From NCBI RefSeq assembly GCF_026914185.1, contig NC_070562.1, forward strand, positions 682,001 to 746,000: 64,000 nt of DNA, in the 5' to 3' direction. Below are positions 19,488-30,027 of the stretch, in pieces. Position 1 is the stretch's first letter. Every line of letters starts with the position of its first letter. A program made the position numbers and the translations under genes. Below the pieces are notes generated by a model, which did no database searches, was not told the DNA's origin, and saw only the letters and a program-made list of their open reading frames with translations. The DNA comes from Puccinia triticina (lineage: Eukaryota; Basidiomycota; Pucciniomycetes; Pucciniales; Pucciniaceae).

Positions 19488-22003
19488 TGACTCGAAGTTG
19501 TGGCGGAATTGACAGGAAAAGTGGTCTCGTATTTTTGGTTTGATGGGTTTAAAATTGGAACCAGGTAAGTCTGACCATTTTTATTTATTGAGAGGGATTC
19601 CACACCGCTGTCCTTGAATTGAATAGTAGCTGAGACGTCTATCAACCATGGTTTTCCTAGTATAGGCTGTACCGCTGCAGAAGAGACCCAGAAATGCACT
19701 TCTTTCGTAATATTTCCTACTTTAACCGGTACATTTTCCGCAATTCCCAGAATGTCACTCTTGTGTCCGCCAATACCGCGCAGTTTCATAGGTTTTTGAG
19801 TAATTATAAGCCCCATTTTCCCCGCTAGATCCCTAGGTAAAAGATTAACTTGAGAACCGTTGTCTAAGAGCGCCTGAATTTGCTTCCCATTAATGGTGAC
19901 AGCAACATATCCTAAGGGGCAAGCGTAATGCGCTGGACCGCTATCTTGCGCTTCCTCCTCTTCGTCTTCAGAGTTGACGTCGACAGCGTTGGTTGTCTTA
20001 GGTTGATCTATAGGAACTCTTTTAGGACTAATCTTCTTTTTGAATGCATCCACGGCGCCGTTAGATATGGCAAAAACTTCTCCAATGGTGAGTTGAATTT
20101 TCTCATTTAACATTTGTGAGACCAACTTCTCTTCCGTGTCGGGGAACTGTGTAGCTAATGGTCTTTCCACATAGGTTTTGCGGGCAGGTTTCTCCTTTGT
20201 TGGCGCGCTGGTAGAGTCCTGAGGCGTGAGGATTTTAACCTTCTTCGGTGCGGGGTTTTCTTTTCTTGAAGATGCAGGAAGAGGAACTGGGTCATAATCA
20301 TCCTGTCGAGCAATCTCCAAGATCCTCTCGTCGTCGACGTCCATGAGCTCTTCCTTTGTGTTTCTGACTTTTTTTGCTTTCGAATTGTCTGACCCTTCAG
20401 GATATTCTGCACCACTTCTGGTTCTCTTTCCAATGTCGCAGTCAAAAGTGTCTTCCTCCGCATATTCAACCTCCTCAAGCTTTCCAAAAGAGGTCTGGAC
20501 TTCTGGTGCGCTATCTTCCTTTTTTCCCGTATGCGTTCCTGGCGGTAGATTGATAACTCCCGCTGTTTGTGCTCTGCTTTGGTGATAAGTGTCAACTACG
20601 GTTTTAAAAGGCCTGGTTCTATCATAAGGTATTTGAGTTCCGTCTGGTAAAATAACATTGGTTCCTTCCTTCTTTACTAATCCGTTGATTTCGTCCAAGT
20701 TAACTTGATTGCACCTGTGGATGGTATGTCCAATCATGTGACAGTAATTACATTTATAGCTAGATGGGGACCGGTCTAGTTGGGCGGGTTTATAAGGAAC
20801 GTGACTTGACGACACAAATGGAGACGGCTGCTTTTGTACATTCCAGCTAGAGAGGCTTTTAGTAAGTTGATCCATAGCATTATCTTTTGGTTGAGCTTTC
20901 TGCGCCGGTGGCTGAATTGTTTGAATTTCTTTCTGAATGTTTTCGTCGTTTAAAATAGCCATAGTCCTAAGTTCTCTATTAATATAGTCCAAGATAGTGT
21001 TATACGGCGGAAGAATGTGAGATCCATCCAAGGCCATTTCCATGTGGTTATCTCTTATGAGTTCGCGGTTTACGGCGATCCGGATAGGAAAAGATAAGCA
21101 ATTTAGAACCGAGTGCCTGATTTCTTCCGCGCTAACCATGTGTCGACAGCGTACTAAGTAGGCTACTAAGTTTTCTAGCTGGATACTGAAATCCTGGAAC
21201 TCCTTCTGGGTTTTGATTCCCTTCGCCATCGTGGTTGAAATAAGTTTGTCCAAATCATTCCTTGTGTACTGCAGAAGCGGAAGCATTTTTCCCCAACGTT
21301 GAACTAATTTAAGCTTGAGTTTTTCCCAGTCGTGTCTTTCCCGCTCCGCCATTTCCTGTACTTCTTTGATTAAAGATTCCCCTTCCAAGAAGAATATAAT
21401 TTGTAGAGCAATATCAGATCCTTGGGCGCCATCCAATCTAGCCGCATATTCCAGGCGCTTAATAAAATCTCCAATGTCCATGTTTGTACCATCAAAGATA
21501 AGTCCTTTGGCGCCAGCTTTGATTTTAACTGGTTTCCTTCCAAATGGTTCTGGGTTATAGGCGGGGAGCTGAATGCTAGTTTGTAAGAAGTGTGGCGTAA
21601 TTTGAGCTGCTGCGCCTGATTGGCGAGTCTGGTTTACGTATTGCGGCGCAGGGCGGTATTGACTGTTTAAAAAGTTATTTCCTAGGAGTGGATCCAACGC
21701 TGCGCTTCCTGTGGTCGAAGGGCTAGTATTTCTCATTGGTCCAGGATTAAATGGCACTGAGGGCGCTTGATTTGATGAAAATGTAAGCCCGCTATTCACT
21801 ATTGGCATAGCTCCGACGTTCCTCGGCGTAACTGACGATCCAGCGTTCCCCGGCGGAACCGACGATCCAACGTCCATCGGCGCAGGCGCTAATCCAACAT
21901 TTGCTTGTCTAGTATTTCCTCCAAACGGCGGAATTTCCATATTAGATAAATGGAACCTAGGGTACGGTCCGGAGAAAGAGCTTCGTCTGCCGGCGTTAGG
22001 CAT
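19457..22003 (-). CDS. gag: E1 gag-protease
   Basis: 848 codons from an ATG at 22003. A long Pro/Asn-rich N-terminus (about residues 1-150) is followed by a capsid-like helical region (about 155-350, GLIFDGTNMDIGDFIKRLEY), a CCHC zinc knuckle CNYCHMIGHTIHRC (about 415-430), an acidic/basic linker, and a retropepsin core ALLDNGSQVNLLP (about 712) with the flap and the C-terminal ILGKPWL motif. The protease has Asn where retropepsins usually have Ser or Thr after the catalytic Asp. The protein packages RNA and cleaves the polyprotein. Translation ends at a TAG 11 nt before the first pol GTG, or shifts to pol. Confidence 0.93.
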   Translation of the reverse strand: MPNAGRRSSFSGPYPRFHLSNMEIPPFGGNTRQANVGLAPAPMDVGSSVPPGNAGSSVTPRNVGAMPIVNSGLTFSSNQAPSVPFNPGPMRNTSPSTTGSAALDPLLGNNFLNSQYRPAPQYVNQTRQSGAAAQITPHFLQTSIQLPAYNPEPFGRKPVKIKAGAKGLIFDGTNMDIGDFIKRLEYAARLDGAQGSDIALQIIFFLEGESLIKEVQEMAERERHDWEKLKLKLVQRWGKMLPLLQYTRNDLDKLISTTMAKGIKTQKEFQDFSIQLENLVAYLVRCRHMVSAEEIRHSVLNCLSFPIRIAVNRELIRDNHMEMALDGSHILPPYNTILDYINRELRTMAILNDENIQKEIQTIQPPAQKAQPKDNAMDQLTKSLSSWNVQKQPSPFVSSSHVPYKPAQLDRSPSSYKCNYCHMIGHTIHRCNQVNLDEINGLVKKEGTNVILPDGTQIPYDRTRPFKTVVDTYHQSRAQTAGVINLPPGTHTGKKEDSAPEVQTSFGKLEEVEYAEEDTFDCDIGKRTRSGAEYPEGSDNSKAKKVRNTKEELMDVDDERILEIARQDDYDPVPLPASSRKENPAPKKVKILTPQDSTSAPTKEKPARKTYVERPLATQFPDTEEKLVSQMLNEKIQLTIGEVFAISNGAVDAFKKKISPKRVPIDQPKTTNAVDVNSEDEEEEAQDSGPAHYACPLGYVAVTINGKQIQALLDNGSQVNLLPRDLAGKMGLIITQKPMKLRGIGGHKSDILGIAENVPVKVGNITKEVHFWVSSAAVQPILGKPWLIDVSATIQFKDSGVESLSINKNGQTYLVPILNPSNQKYETTFPVNSATTSSHFLASGTFQK

Positions 22004-22260
22004 TTCTTGCGGTATTTCTACGGTTAAGTTTCTAGAGTCTACTAAGTTGATGATATAGTTATTTAAGGTAGAAAGACTTGGGTGCGTCGAGTTTAAAGGT
22101 ATTTCAGAAGAATTCTAGGTCGGAATTTTGTTTGAAAAGATTTTAAACTAAGAGTAAGAGTAATTTTTCTACTAAGATCAATAGAATTTTTAGAGTAATT
22201 TTTAACTAATGTATTTATTTAGCCTAGAAATGACGAGACTATAAATCTAAAGATCTTCAG

Positions 22261-22280
22261 GCCACTGTTGGGACACCACT
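22261..22280 (-). promoter_or_regulatory. E1 primer-binding site
   Basis: On the element strand, two bases after the 5' LTR, TGGTGTCCCAACAGTGGC is complementary to a tRNA 3' end finishing in ...GGGACACCA. The same 20 bases follow the LTR at 33864. Further downstream (to about 22240) E1 keeps a sequence complementary to an anticodon-loop-like ACTATAAATC, the remnant of a longer half-tRNA complement. Confidence 0.8.
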
Positions 22281-22988
22281 TGTGGAACTACTCTTTGGGG
22301 GAATAGAGCTTAGAGAGGGATGAGTGCGTGAAAAGCTGCCTCTCAGATTGGGAGAGTAATATGGGACAAGAATAAGAGTATGGACTCTTAAAGAAAAGTG
22401 TGGCTGATGAAGTATTGAGAATAGTGCTTTCTAGACGAAATCAAGGGGGAAAATATACTGTAAAATATGTGGTAAAATAGGCTATGTAATTCTTATTCTG
22501 TGACCAGGGATGCAAAGTGACAATCTGATGGGGGACAAACAGAATGGGCCAAAAGGCTCTACATTTATAGTGAGGGGACAACAGGTGGTTCTGAGACGAA
22601 GAGAAAGATGGGAACAGGGTACAAAAAGCCTCCAACAAGGTGACAAGGCAACAAACCAACAAGGCATCTACTACATGGCTTGGGATGACATAAGAGGAAA
22701 ACAATAACCATGGCGCATCAGCCGCCATGCATCTGAGAAAGAGTTACGCCTTGCTGGAATATAGAGGAGTTAATTCTAGTGAACACTCAGGGTCCTTCCT
22801 AATAGTCTGGCTCTGTTTGATGGTGGACTTTCTCCCACTTTGACCTGATTTTGTACATATTTTATTACCCATTGTGGAGGGCCATCCATGAAAGTGAATA
22901 CTGAGAAGTTGAGGCGCCTTGTAGAGATGGTTCTAGGCTATTATGAAGTGTCTGTGGGCGTAATAAGGTTTTGATTAGGCTCACCACA
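22281..22988 (-). repeat. E1 5' LTR
   Basis: 708 bp and near-identical to 13511-14218. It supplies the promoter and the RNA start on the minus strand. I did not find a clear TATA box. Confidence 0.95.
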
Positions 22989-24062
22989 ACGGCAGTGCGA
23001 TATTGATATCACACCACGAGGTTTTTTTTTTGGCGACGGCCGTTACTATATCTGAGTGCGTAGCAACAGATATTGGGCAAGATAACAAGCAATAAAAGGC
23101 CAAAATAGGGCCAATTTAGCCTTTTATTGCTCAATAACGTGTTATCCGCTGGATAACGCGTTACTTTACTGGTAACGGCCTCAAAAAAAGAGGCCCGCTA
23201 CGTTACGCGTGATGCCGCTGTTCGCGCGTTACTGCTAACGATAACGGCGGGTAGTTACTTTAAAAAAATCCCGCAGATATTGTAAAGTAAAGTAACTATC
23301 CACCGTTGGTACAGAGTTACTTCTATTACTCTTCTTTCCTCTTATTACATACAGTACATCCATATATTTCTACCACTTATTACATATAGTACATACACAA
23401 AATTCTTGCACTCTCCATTCAGTACAGTTCACATATCAAATATAAGAACATTTCCCATTGCCACCCTTTAGCTTGTCTTTTTCACACCTGTTCATTCTTA
23501 TTGTAGTACATCCCCACTTGGCACTCATTTTTCTTTCTCATCAGTTATTGTGCTCCTCCTCCCTTCTACCTATTGCAGAATCTCTCTTATATAAACCCCT
23601 CCTCAGATGTTGTATTCCCCCCATGCTGTTTTTATTATACTTACCTCCCATAGTATTGCCTTCATCAGATGATTGGAGCCTTTTATCCCTCCATCATCAC
23701 CATAGACTATTGATTGTTTCTCCCCCCATATGTTTGGATATTGTATACTCCACTCATCAACATTGATTATTGCTTATTGATTGAACCTCATCACTCACCT
23801 CATCAAATATCATATTGAAAATCATTGCTCCTCATATTGAACCTCATTGCTCCTCATATTGAACCTCATTGCTCCTCATATTGAACACCTCATTGCTCCT
23901 CAGATTGCACACCCTATTGCTCAACAATTTCCCCATCATTCCATTGCTCTCACCTTAGTAGAAAGTAGTCATCTCATACGTATTAGTCAGTCTAACATAA
24001 AGTAGAAATCCAGCCACACCTATTTCTTATTTTTCTTAGTGTTACTCTCATACCCACCAGCA

Positions 24063-25734
24063 CGGTGGGCAGATACGTTACGGTACGTTACGGGGGCAAT
24101 TTTGGATACCATAACTATTTTTAGTTATCCATATCTGCCCTCTGGGATAACGCACATTAATTTTTACTCTGTTGTAATTTAACATAATGCACAGATGGGG
24201 TACTGTTTTTGCAGCCATGTTAACGTAACTTTCCCATGAATTGGGCGCAGTTAACGTAATTTTGGGGCATTACAATATCTGTAACGTCAAAAAAACCCTT
24301 TTAATACAGGTGTTGAGGCACCCACACCCACATAGGGGACTGGCTGCCCCCTCCCAGGGTGGTAGTTGAACACGCGACATATACAGCAGCTGGCAGAAAC
24401 CTAACCGGCCCCTTACCAGCTGGTATCACCAGGGGAGATATGTTCCCACTCCCCAGGGAGTGCCTTACCGTAACTTTTTTCCATAACTGTGCTGGAGGCC
24501 TTTGGTAAAGCAATATTGAATAGGTATGAACAAGACTGGAAGTCAGCGTGGAAATCAGTTGGAAATCATCCTGAAATAAACCACAACTTGCCAAAAAATC
24601 ATCCAGAACTCATCTATAATTCATCCAGAACTCATCCAGAATATAGTCCTTTCTTGGCTCCATGACCAGTGTGTCCTTTCCATGGAGATGTGAAAGGCCC
24701 AGCCTGTCATTTTTCCCCCTCATGCACTCGCGTACATCAGGGGGACAATTGGTGTCTCAAAACAAATGTTTTACTTTTCATGTGGCTGTGAAAGGCCCAT
24801 CCTGTGATATTTCCACCTCAATGTACGCGCGTACATCAGGGTGACTATTAGAGCAAAGTGCAAAAAGGTTAACTTGCATGTGCACATGTGAATTTTGAAA
24901 AGCAAAAAAATACAAAATTCACTAGATCATTTTCGTGAGGAGGACAGGATATATGGCCAAAGTGAATTGGCACCGCCATCCAACCTTGACTTAACTCAGA
25001 CTTTCACCCTATTAAAACAGTTTTTTGTCAATTTTATCAGCCAAATTCAAATTAATTCCCGCATTTCCAAGAAAATGGGTTTGAATTTCAATGACTGCAA
25101 AATTACCACATTCCAAAAATCTAAACCCAATAATTATACCAAGTTGACTTTTAGTTTAATTTTGTACATAAGGGCATATAATGTGAATTACAAGAAACCC
25201 ATTTTTTTGGAGGAATTACTTTTGAGAATGGGAATTTTGCTTTGCTATCCTTAAAAATCAGTAAACAGGAGCAATTGATGAGTTGGAATTTGGTGAAATA
25301 TCATTTCATCATAATTCTTCCTACAGTTGTACATGGAAAACAAAATAATTCTACACAACATTGTGTTGACTTCCAAATCAATTGTGACTGACTTTTCACT
25401 AACTTCTCCATCCAATTTACTATTTTTGGGATGAGTTACTAATCCACATCAGGCTCACATCCAACCAAAACTCACATAAAATTCAGCTCTGGCACTCCCT
25501 GGAGAGTAGGAACATATCTCCCCTGGTGTATAATTCACACTTGTCAAACTGCGATTAACGGAGCAACTCAACCATTTCAATATCCAATATCGTAACTTAA
25601 ACTACATTATCCAATTTTTCAAATTGGATAACGTAACTCAGCCACCAGCTATCAGTAACTGGGCCGTGACGTAACTGTAAAGGTTACGTTACAGGCAGAT
25701 TTATCCAAATTGATAACGTATCTGCCCACCGCTG
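24063..25734. mobile_element. CGGTGGGCAGATACGTTA-type MITE inside LTR-C
   Basis: CGGTGGGCAGATACGTTA at 24063 is matched by its exact reverse complement, ending at 25731. CAGCA stands on both sides (24058-24062, 25735-25739); the 8-bp flanks agree at six positions, so a decayed hAT-type duplication is possible. LTR-C is continuous across the site. The interior holds inverted blocks (CACTCCCCAGGGAGTG near 24448 and CACTCCCTGGAGAG near 25494) and a direct repeat with GCGTACATCAGGG (about 24670-24850). A minus-strand ORF at 24301-24594 is short and unrecognised. Confidence 0.65.
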
Positions 25735-25851
25735 CAGCAATAGTCAGGAAGGCAGCTTGTGTATCAGCATTCTTAGCATAACCCACATTAGTACTAGTCT
25801 AGTTAACCATTTCCCCTCCAAGCTATATTCTCCCCTTTGAGTAATTCCACA

Positions 25852-26345
25852 GCGGCCTCCATTAATTCATGGCACTCATCTGTTTCTGAGGAACGTTGGG
25901 TCCACCAGAGTGTTGATTTAACCTTGGGAAAGTGGTTTGCCAATTGGTCAATGGGGGCAACCGGGGGACCAATAGGGAAACAGCCCATCTGCCCAGGGGA
26001 GGGGCACTGAGTTGGGGAGAGGAAATGCAGGTGGCAAGGGGCACATGGCATGGTGAAATTTGCATACACAACGCACCAATTGTTGGAGATCCTCCTGGAA
26101 TTGGTAATTTATAGGTCCCCAGGAAGGTCCTGGGTTTGATTCCTGGGATCAGCAAGACACCAAATGTTGTCTCTGTGTTGAAAATCCATCTGCACAACAG
26201 ATTATTTAAATCTATTGGTGCAGCCATCAGACCTCTGCATACTCAGCAGGTCCCTTGACATAGACAATGCGGCCCCTTTGGGAACATGTCTGCTGAACCA
26301 GACTGTCTCACCAATGGTCTTCAATGCCAGAAACAGGCCCAGTGG
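25852..26345. other. Stretch between LTR-C and minisatellite
   Basis: No recognisable gene. Overlapping short minus-strand frames (25803-26227) have no family motifs. GGTTTGATTCCTGGGATC near 26131 resembles an RNA polymerase III B box, but no A box at a proper distance is evident. Confidence 0.3.
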
Positions 26346-27133
26346 TGTACATGCTGTAAAGTGTAGTTTACAGCTTGTAAAGTTGTGATTTACGTCTTGT
26401 AAACCTGTGGTTTACATCTTATAATAAACCTGTGGTTTACATCTTGTAAACCTGTGGTTTACATCTTGTAAACCTGTGGTTTACATCTTGTAAACCTGTG
26501 GTTTACATCTTGTAAACCTGTGGTTTACATCTTGTAAACCTGTGGTTTACATCTTGTAAACCTGTGGTTTACATCCTGTAAACCTGTGGTTTACATCTTG
26601 TAAACCTGTGGTTTACATCCTGTAAACCTGTGGTTTACATCTTGTAAACCTGTGGTTTACATCCTGTAAACCTGTGGGTTACATCTTGTAAACCTGTGGT
26701 TTACATCCTGTAAACCTGTGGGTTACATCTTGTAAACCTGTGGTTTACATCCTGTAAACCTGTGGTTTACATCCTGTAAACCTGTCGGTTACATCTTGTA
26801 AACCTGTGGTTTACATCCTGTAAACCTGTGGTTTACATCCTGTAAACCTGTGGTTTACATCTTGTAAACCTGTGGTTTACATCTTGTAAACCTGTGGTTT
26901 ACATCTTGTAAACCTGTGGTTTACATCTTGTAAACCTGTGGTTTACATCTTGTAAACCTGTGGTTTAAATATTGTAAACTCACGGTTTGCATCTTGTGAG
27001 CTTGTGGTTGACATCTTGCAAACTTGTGGTTTACATCTTGTAATCTTGTAAATTTACAAGGTGTAAGCCACAGTTTAAAAAGTTTAAACCACAGTTTACA
27101 AGTTTGAGACCACAGTTTACAAGGTGTAAACCA
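26346..27133. repeat. 22-bp palindromic minisatellite, block 3
   Basis: About 35 highly uniform units of TGTAAACCTGTGGTTTACATCT type. TGTAAACC and GGTTTACA form an 8-bp stem around TGT. Units differ mainly as CTTG or CCTG in the linker. The last part (from about 27040) is inverted and uses an AAGGTGT linker as in block 4. Confidence 0.9.
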
Positions 27134-27138
27134 CATTA

Positions 27139-27315
27139 GGGGGTATCAAATATGAGAAATCCACAATTAGAAACCAGTCAATTAGCCAAAAATCAAATTG
27201 TTCACCAGTGGATCATAAAATGGGGTAGAAGAAGGACCAGCATGTTTTAAAAATGATGTGTTTTTTCAAACCAGTCAATTACATAATGGTGGATTTGGTC
27301 ATATCTGATACCCCC
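27139..27315. mobile_element. 177-bp MITE, GGGGGTATCARATATGA termini
   Basis: The inverted termini GGGGGTATCAAATATGA and TCATATCTGATACCCCC are flanked by TA on both sides (27137-27138, 27316-27317), which suggests Tc1/mariner or Stowaway type. It is inserted at the edge of minisatellite block 3. Confidence 0.7.
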
Positions 27316-27317
27316 TA

Positions 27318-28073
27318 TTTTACAAGATACTAGACTTTCAAGGCGGCTGCGCCGCCGCTTGTTGCAGACCATGGTGAATTGCAAGTTGAATTGAAACTTT
27401 TATTCCAAGTTCCCTCACAGCTACTTAAAAATAGTCCGCAAGGAGTAATATATATCACACTTTGGAAAAATAAGAAAAGGTAAAAGTTTAAGAATATAGG
27501 AAGACGTCAAGAAAATGATAAATTGTTCCATCTGTCAACTAAGGGAGTGAGAAGAAAACAAAATGGGATTCTTTTTTTCATAGAGGGATATGTGAGATGG
27601 ATGAACAAGCAGAAGGGTCCCCATTTGGGCCAAAAACACCAGATGTCACCTGAAAAACTGCTGAATTAGCTATCATTGCCTTGGCTTAGAAGCCATTGCC
27701 TTGGCTTAGGAGGCATTGCCTTGGCTTAGGAGGCATTGCCTTGGCTTAGGAGCCATTGCCTTGGCTCAGGAGCCATTGCCTTGGCTTAGGAGCAAGAAAT
27801 GCACACCTTCATTATCAATCTAGCTGTGTTTGAGTCAAACCCCTCCAACAACCCTTTGAGTTGCACCCTCACTCCTGGATATAAATTATCTGATAAATGA
27901 GGGCGCATCTCACAATTTTTGATTATGTATGTAACATAAAATTTGCGGATGAGTAAAGCCTGAGATTACGGTTGTGTCGTTGTTGAGTTCAAACTCAAAA
28001 CAAGGTATAGTTTGAGTAATTAAACTTGAGTTGGTTATCCTCTCCCACGTGTGGGCTTGGTATCTCGGACTTT
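27318..28073. repeat. Non-coding stretch with a 20-bp tandem repeat
   Basis: Six copies of CATTGCCTTGGCTTAGGAGS lie at 27674-27793. A GC-rich GGCGGCTGCGCCGCC palindrome at 27340-27355 also occurs in similar form near 6371. The rest has no ORF of note. Confidence 0.7.
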
Positions 28074-28373
28074 TCAACAATTACACCAAGTTTGATTGGT
28101 AAAATCAAGGGTGAGGTCAGATTCCTTACCAATGCGCATTATTGAGTCCTGTTTATATGTGATAGTTGGAGTACTGCCATCGTTAAGGAAAATCATTTGC
28201 CCTCCAGTCAGAGAATACAGAATGCCCTCCTCAAGGGCGTTTTTGATTGCCATATTTGCCATGAGTTTGACTTTGAAATCTATTTCCTTCTTGCCTGCGA
28301 CTCCGGAACATTGGAAGAAAGTGCCAGTAGTCACCAAGCCGCATTGGTTGCCGCGGAATACATCAAGTTCGGA
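28074..28373 (-). CDS. Possible terminal exon of an unidentified small protein
   Basis: The minus strand is open for about 99 codons after a splice-acceptor-like TTTTTGTTAG and ends in a Cys-rich tail (NQTWCNC, stop at 28074). The frame contains NQCGLVTTGTFFQCSGV and TGGQMIFLNDGS. Its even composition looks more protein-like than the overlapping plus-strand frames. A minus-strand TATAAATA lies at 28630-28637. I could not find an upstream exon with a signal peptide, and I do not recognise the family. It may be a host gene remnant. Confidence 0.3.
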   Translation of the reverse strand, partial: SELDVFRGNQCGLVTTGTFFQCSGVAGKKEIDFKVKLMANMAIKNALEEGILYSLTGGQMIFLNDGSTPTITYKQDSIMRIGKESDLTLDFTNQTWCNC

Positions 28374-28659
28374 CTAACAAAAAGGCGTAAGCATCACAAT
28401 AGACCAACAGTTTTGAGAAATATGTATACATCAGCTGTGGCTTCAAAGTGTCCAGAGACAATGTTTGGATGGTTTGATGGTCTTGGAGTTGACATTGTTG
28501 AAAATTCAAGAAGGAATTTGGAAAAGTGGTACTGATTCTTACGTGGAGGTTTTATGAAGATGTTTAAATTTATTTTTGGGTCAACAGGATCAACTTGGTG
28601 TGAGAGAAAATTCAAGCGCGGAAAGTTCTTATTTATAGAAAACGTGGAAAAAAATTGTT

Positions 28660-29075
28660 AGTGTACAGCGCAGGCAAAAAACCCATTCATCAGATCACTC
28701 AAGAACCTGGAAACCTTATTTCTCACGGGTGCGTTGAAAAGAATACCCTTTTTCCATATGGTGCGACTTCAGACCACCCATTGAACCTAACCACCGCGAA
28801 GGTTGAAGCCACTCTTCTGAAGGGTCAAGCTGAGAAGAAAAACCTTTGGCAAAAGGGCGCGGTAAGCAGCGCAGGCAAATAACCCATTCAATGAATCACT
28901 CATGAAACTGTCCACTTTTTTTCTCAAGGGTGCGTTGAGAAGAAGACCCTTTGTCAAAATGTTGCGACAAGAGACCACCCATTGAGCCAAGGAACCGCAA
29001 AAATTAAAGCCACTCTTCCGAAGGGTCGAGCTGAGAAGAAACTCCTTTTACAAAAGGGCGCGGTAAAAGACAAGG
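28660..29075. repeat. Direct repeat, two units of about 205 bp
   Basis: Units 28660-28863 and 28864-29072 share an order of blocks: AGCGCAGGCAAA, CCCATTCA, AGGGTGCGTTGA, GACCACCCATTGA, GCCACTCTTC, AAGGGTCRAGCTGAGAAG, AAAAGGGCGCGGTAA. Identity by eye is roughly 80 percent. Function unknown. Confidence 0.75.
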
Positions 29076-29373
29076 GGTGAGATTCCAAACCCTTGTCCCT
29101 GAATCCTGAATGACAGTATCATCTTCCAAAGTCTCCTGTGATTCTGTTAATCAAATGGGGCGTAAAATAGGAATGGTCGAGTGAACGTGGATACACGAGG
29201 GGCAAGGGATAGGAAAGTGTTCCACAAGGAAGACCTTAGACGAGTAAGGGTCGCCCTTGTAGGGAAATTTGATTTCGAATGCGGGTTTGTATGAATTCAA
29301 ACCGGAAAAAGAAACATCACAAGGTAAGTACTGACAATCCCAAGGAAAAGACGATGAAACACCAAAACATTTC

Positions 29374-29710
29374 ATGCTGAATAATCCATTTAGTCGGAAG
29401 GAGACTGTGCCTGGGTTGAGGGCAAAACATCTTGATGATTGTGAGTTGCAACCAAAGAGGGAGTGGCGTGGAAGGGGTGTGCCCGGTTCAAGGGGAATAC
29501 GTCTCAGTAATTGTCATCCGTGCCCAAGGAGGGGGCCCGTGTCGGGAAGTTTCCGGTTTGGTAATTATGAACAAACAGGGAATGGCGTGCAAGGGATGTG
29601 CCTGGGTCAAGGGCAAAACGTCTCAAATCATTGTAATCCGTGCCCAAAGAGGGGGCCGCGTGACTTGGGAATGTTCCAGTTCTGTAGGGAGTTGAGTATG
29701 AGTGTGTAAA
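29374..29710. repeat. Imperfect duplication with short ORFs
   Basis: Segments around 29405-29560 and 29575-29680 share GGGCAAAACRTCT, GTCATCCGTGCCCAARGAGGGGGCC-like blocks and GAATGGCGTGCAAGG. Overlapping plus-strand frames of 87 and 111 codons cross it without recognisable motifs. Confidence 0.5.
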
Positions 29711-30027
29711 GTTGTTTGGAGGTTACGCTGAGGATGAAAAAAACAAATTACAAAAGAATACATAAGGCTGTTTGCCATGCAGGTCACATGTTTCCCTCGT
29801 GGCTCCAGATCTTGGCATTATTATGCTGCCGGAGCCGCCTGTTACAATGGGGGCTTAAGGGAAATGGGGGCTTCTGACTGGTTAGCGGGACTCGCTCCAG
29901 TCTTACGGATAATTCCAAAATAACAGGTGGCTTGAAAACCTTTATTACACCAAACTGTTAGAAAGGGAAAAGAACCGGGTGAACCCATGATAAAAATTTC
30001 CGTAAATCACTGTTTTATTGAAACTTA
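29711..30027. other. Unassigned stretch
   Basis: No ORF, repeat or element end was recognised here. Confidence 0.3.

Larger units (their letters stand above)
13511..22988 (-). mobile_element. Complete Ty3/gypsy LTR retrotransposon E1
   Basis: A 9478-bp element on the minus strand. Order: 5' LTR (22281-22988), primer-binding site, gag-pro (22003-19457), pol (16383-19487 region, -1 frame), accessory module (14663-16163), polypurine tract and 3' LTR (13511-14218). The two 708-bp LTRs differ at only two positions that I found, and both large ORFs are open, so insertion was recent and the copy may be functional. The target duplication is ACGG (13507-13510, 22989-22992). No chromodomain; pol ends with a GPY/F-type module. 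The accessory region of about 2.1 kb between pol and the 3' LTR is the unusual part. Confidence 0.95.
13422..23308. mobile_element. CAACGGTGGG-type MITE hosting Ty3/gypsy element E1
   Basis: The ends CAACGGTGGGTAGTTA and TAACTATCCACCGTTG are inverted repeats flanked by GTACAGA on both sides (13415-13421, 23309-23315), a 7-bp duplication. Only about 410 bp belong to the MITE itself (13422-13510 and 22989-23308); it is rich in TAACG and GATAACG motifs and inverted repeats such as AGCAATAAAAGGC / GCCTTTTATTGCT. E1 inserted at an ACGG site inside it. A diverged relative lies at about 50980-51191. Confidence 0.8.
10816..25851 (+). mobile_element. Old solo LTR (LTR-C) split by three insertions
   Basis: Pieces at 10816-10882, 13216-13421, 23309-24062 and 25735-25851 join into one LTR similar to LTR-A (10976-11936). 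It starts TGTGGTGCTCC, has CATATTCAGATTC in the middle, and ends in GTCAGGAAGGCAGC ... GAGTAATTCCACA. The gaps are filled by the fold-back element 10883-13214, the MITE 13422-23308 (with E1 inside) and the MITE 24063-25734. The right flank is GCGG, but the left flank ATTG does not match it, so the target duplication is lost or the LTR is a recombinant. Confidence 0.65.

Noticed and set aside
24301..24445. Minus-strand SINE with a B-box-like GTGTTCAACTACC
   Set aside because: The A-box candidate is weak and the segment lies within a larger MITE with no separate borders.
26110..26170. tRNA-derived SINE, from a GGTTTGATTCC B-box-like motif
   Set aside because: No A box at the required distance, no clear 3' tail and no target duplication were found.
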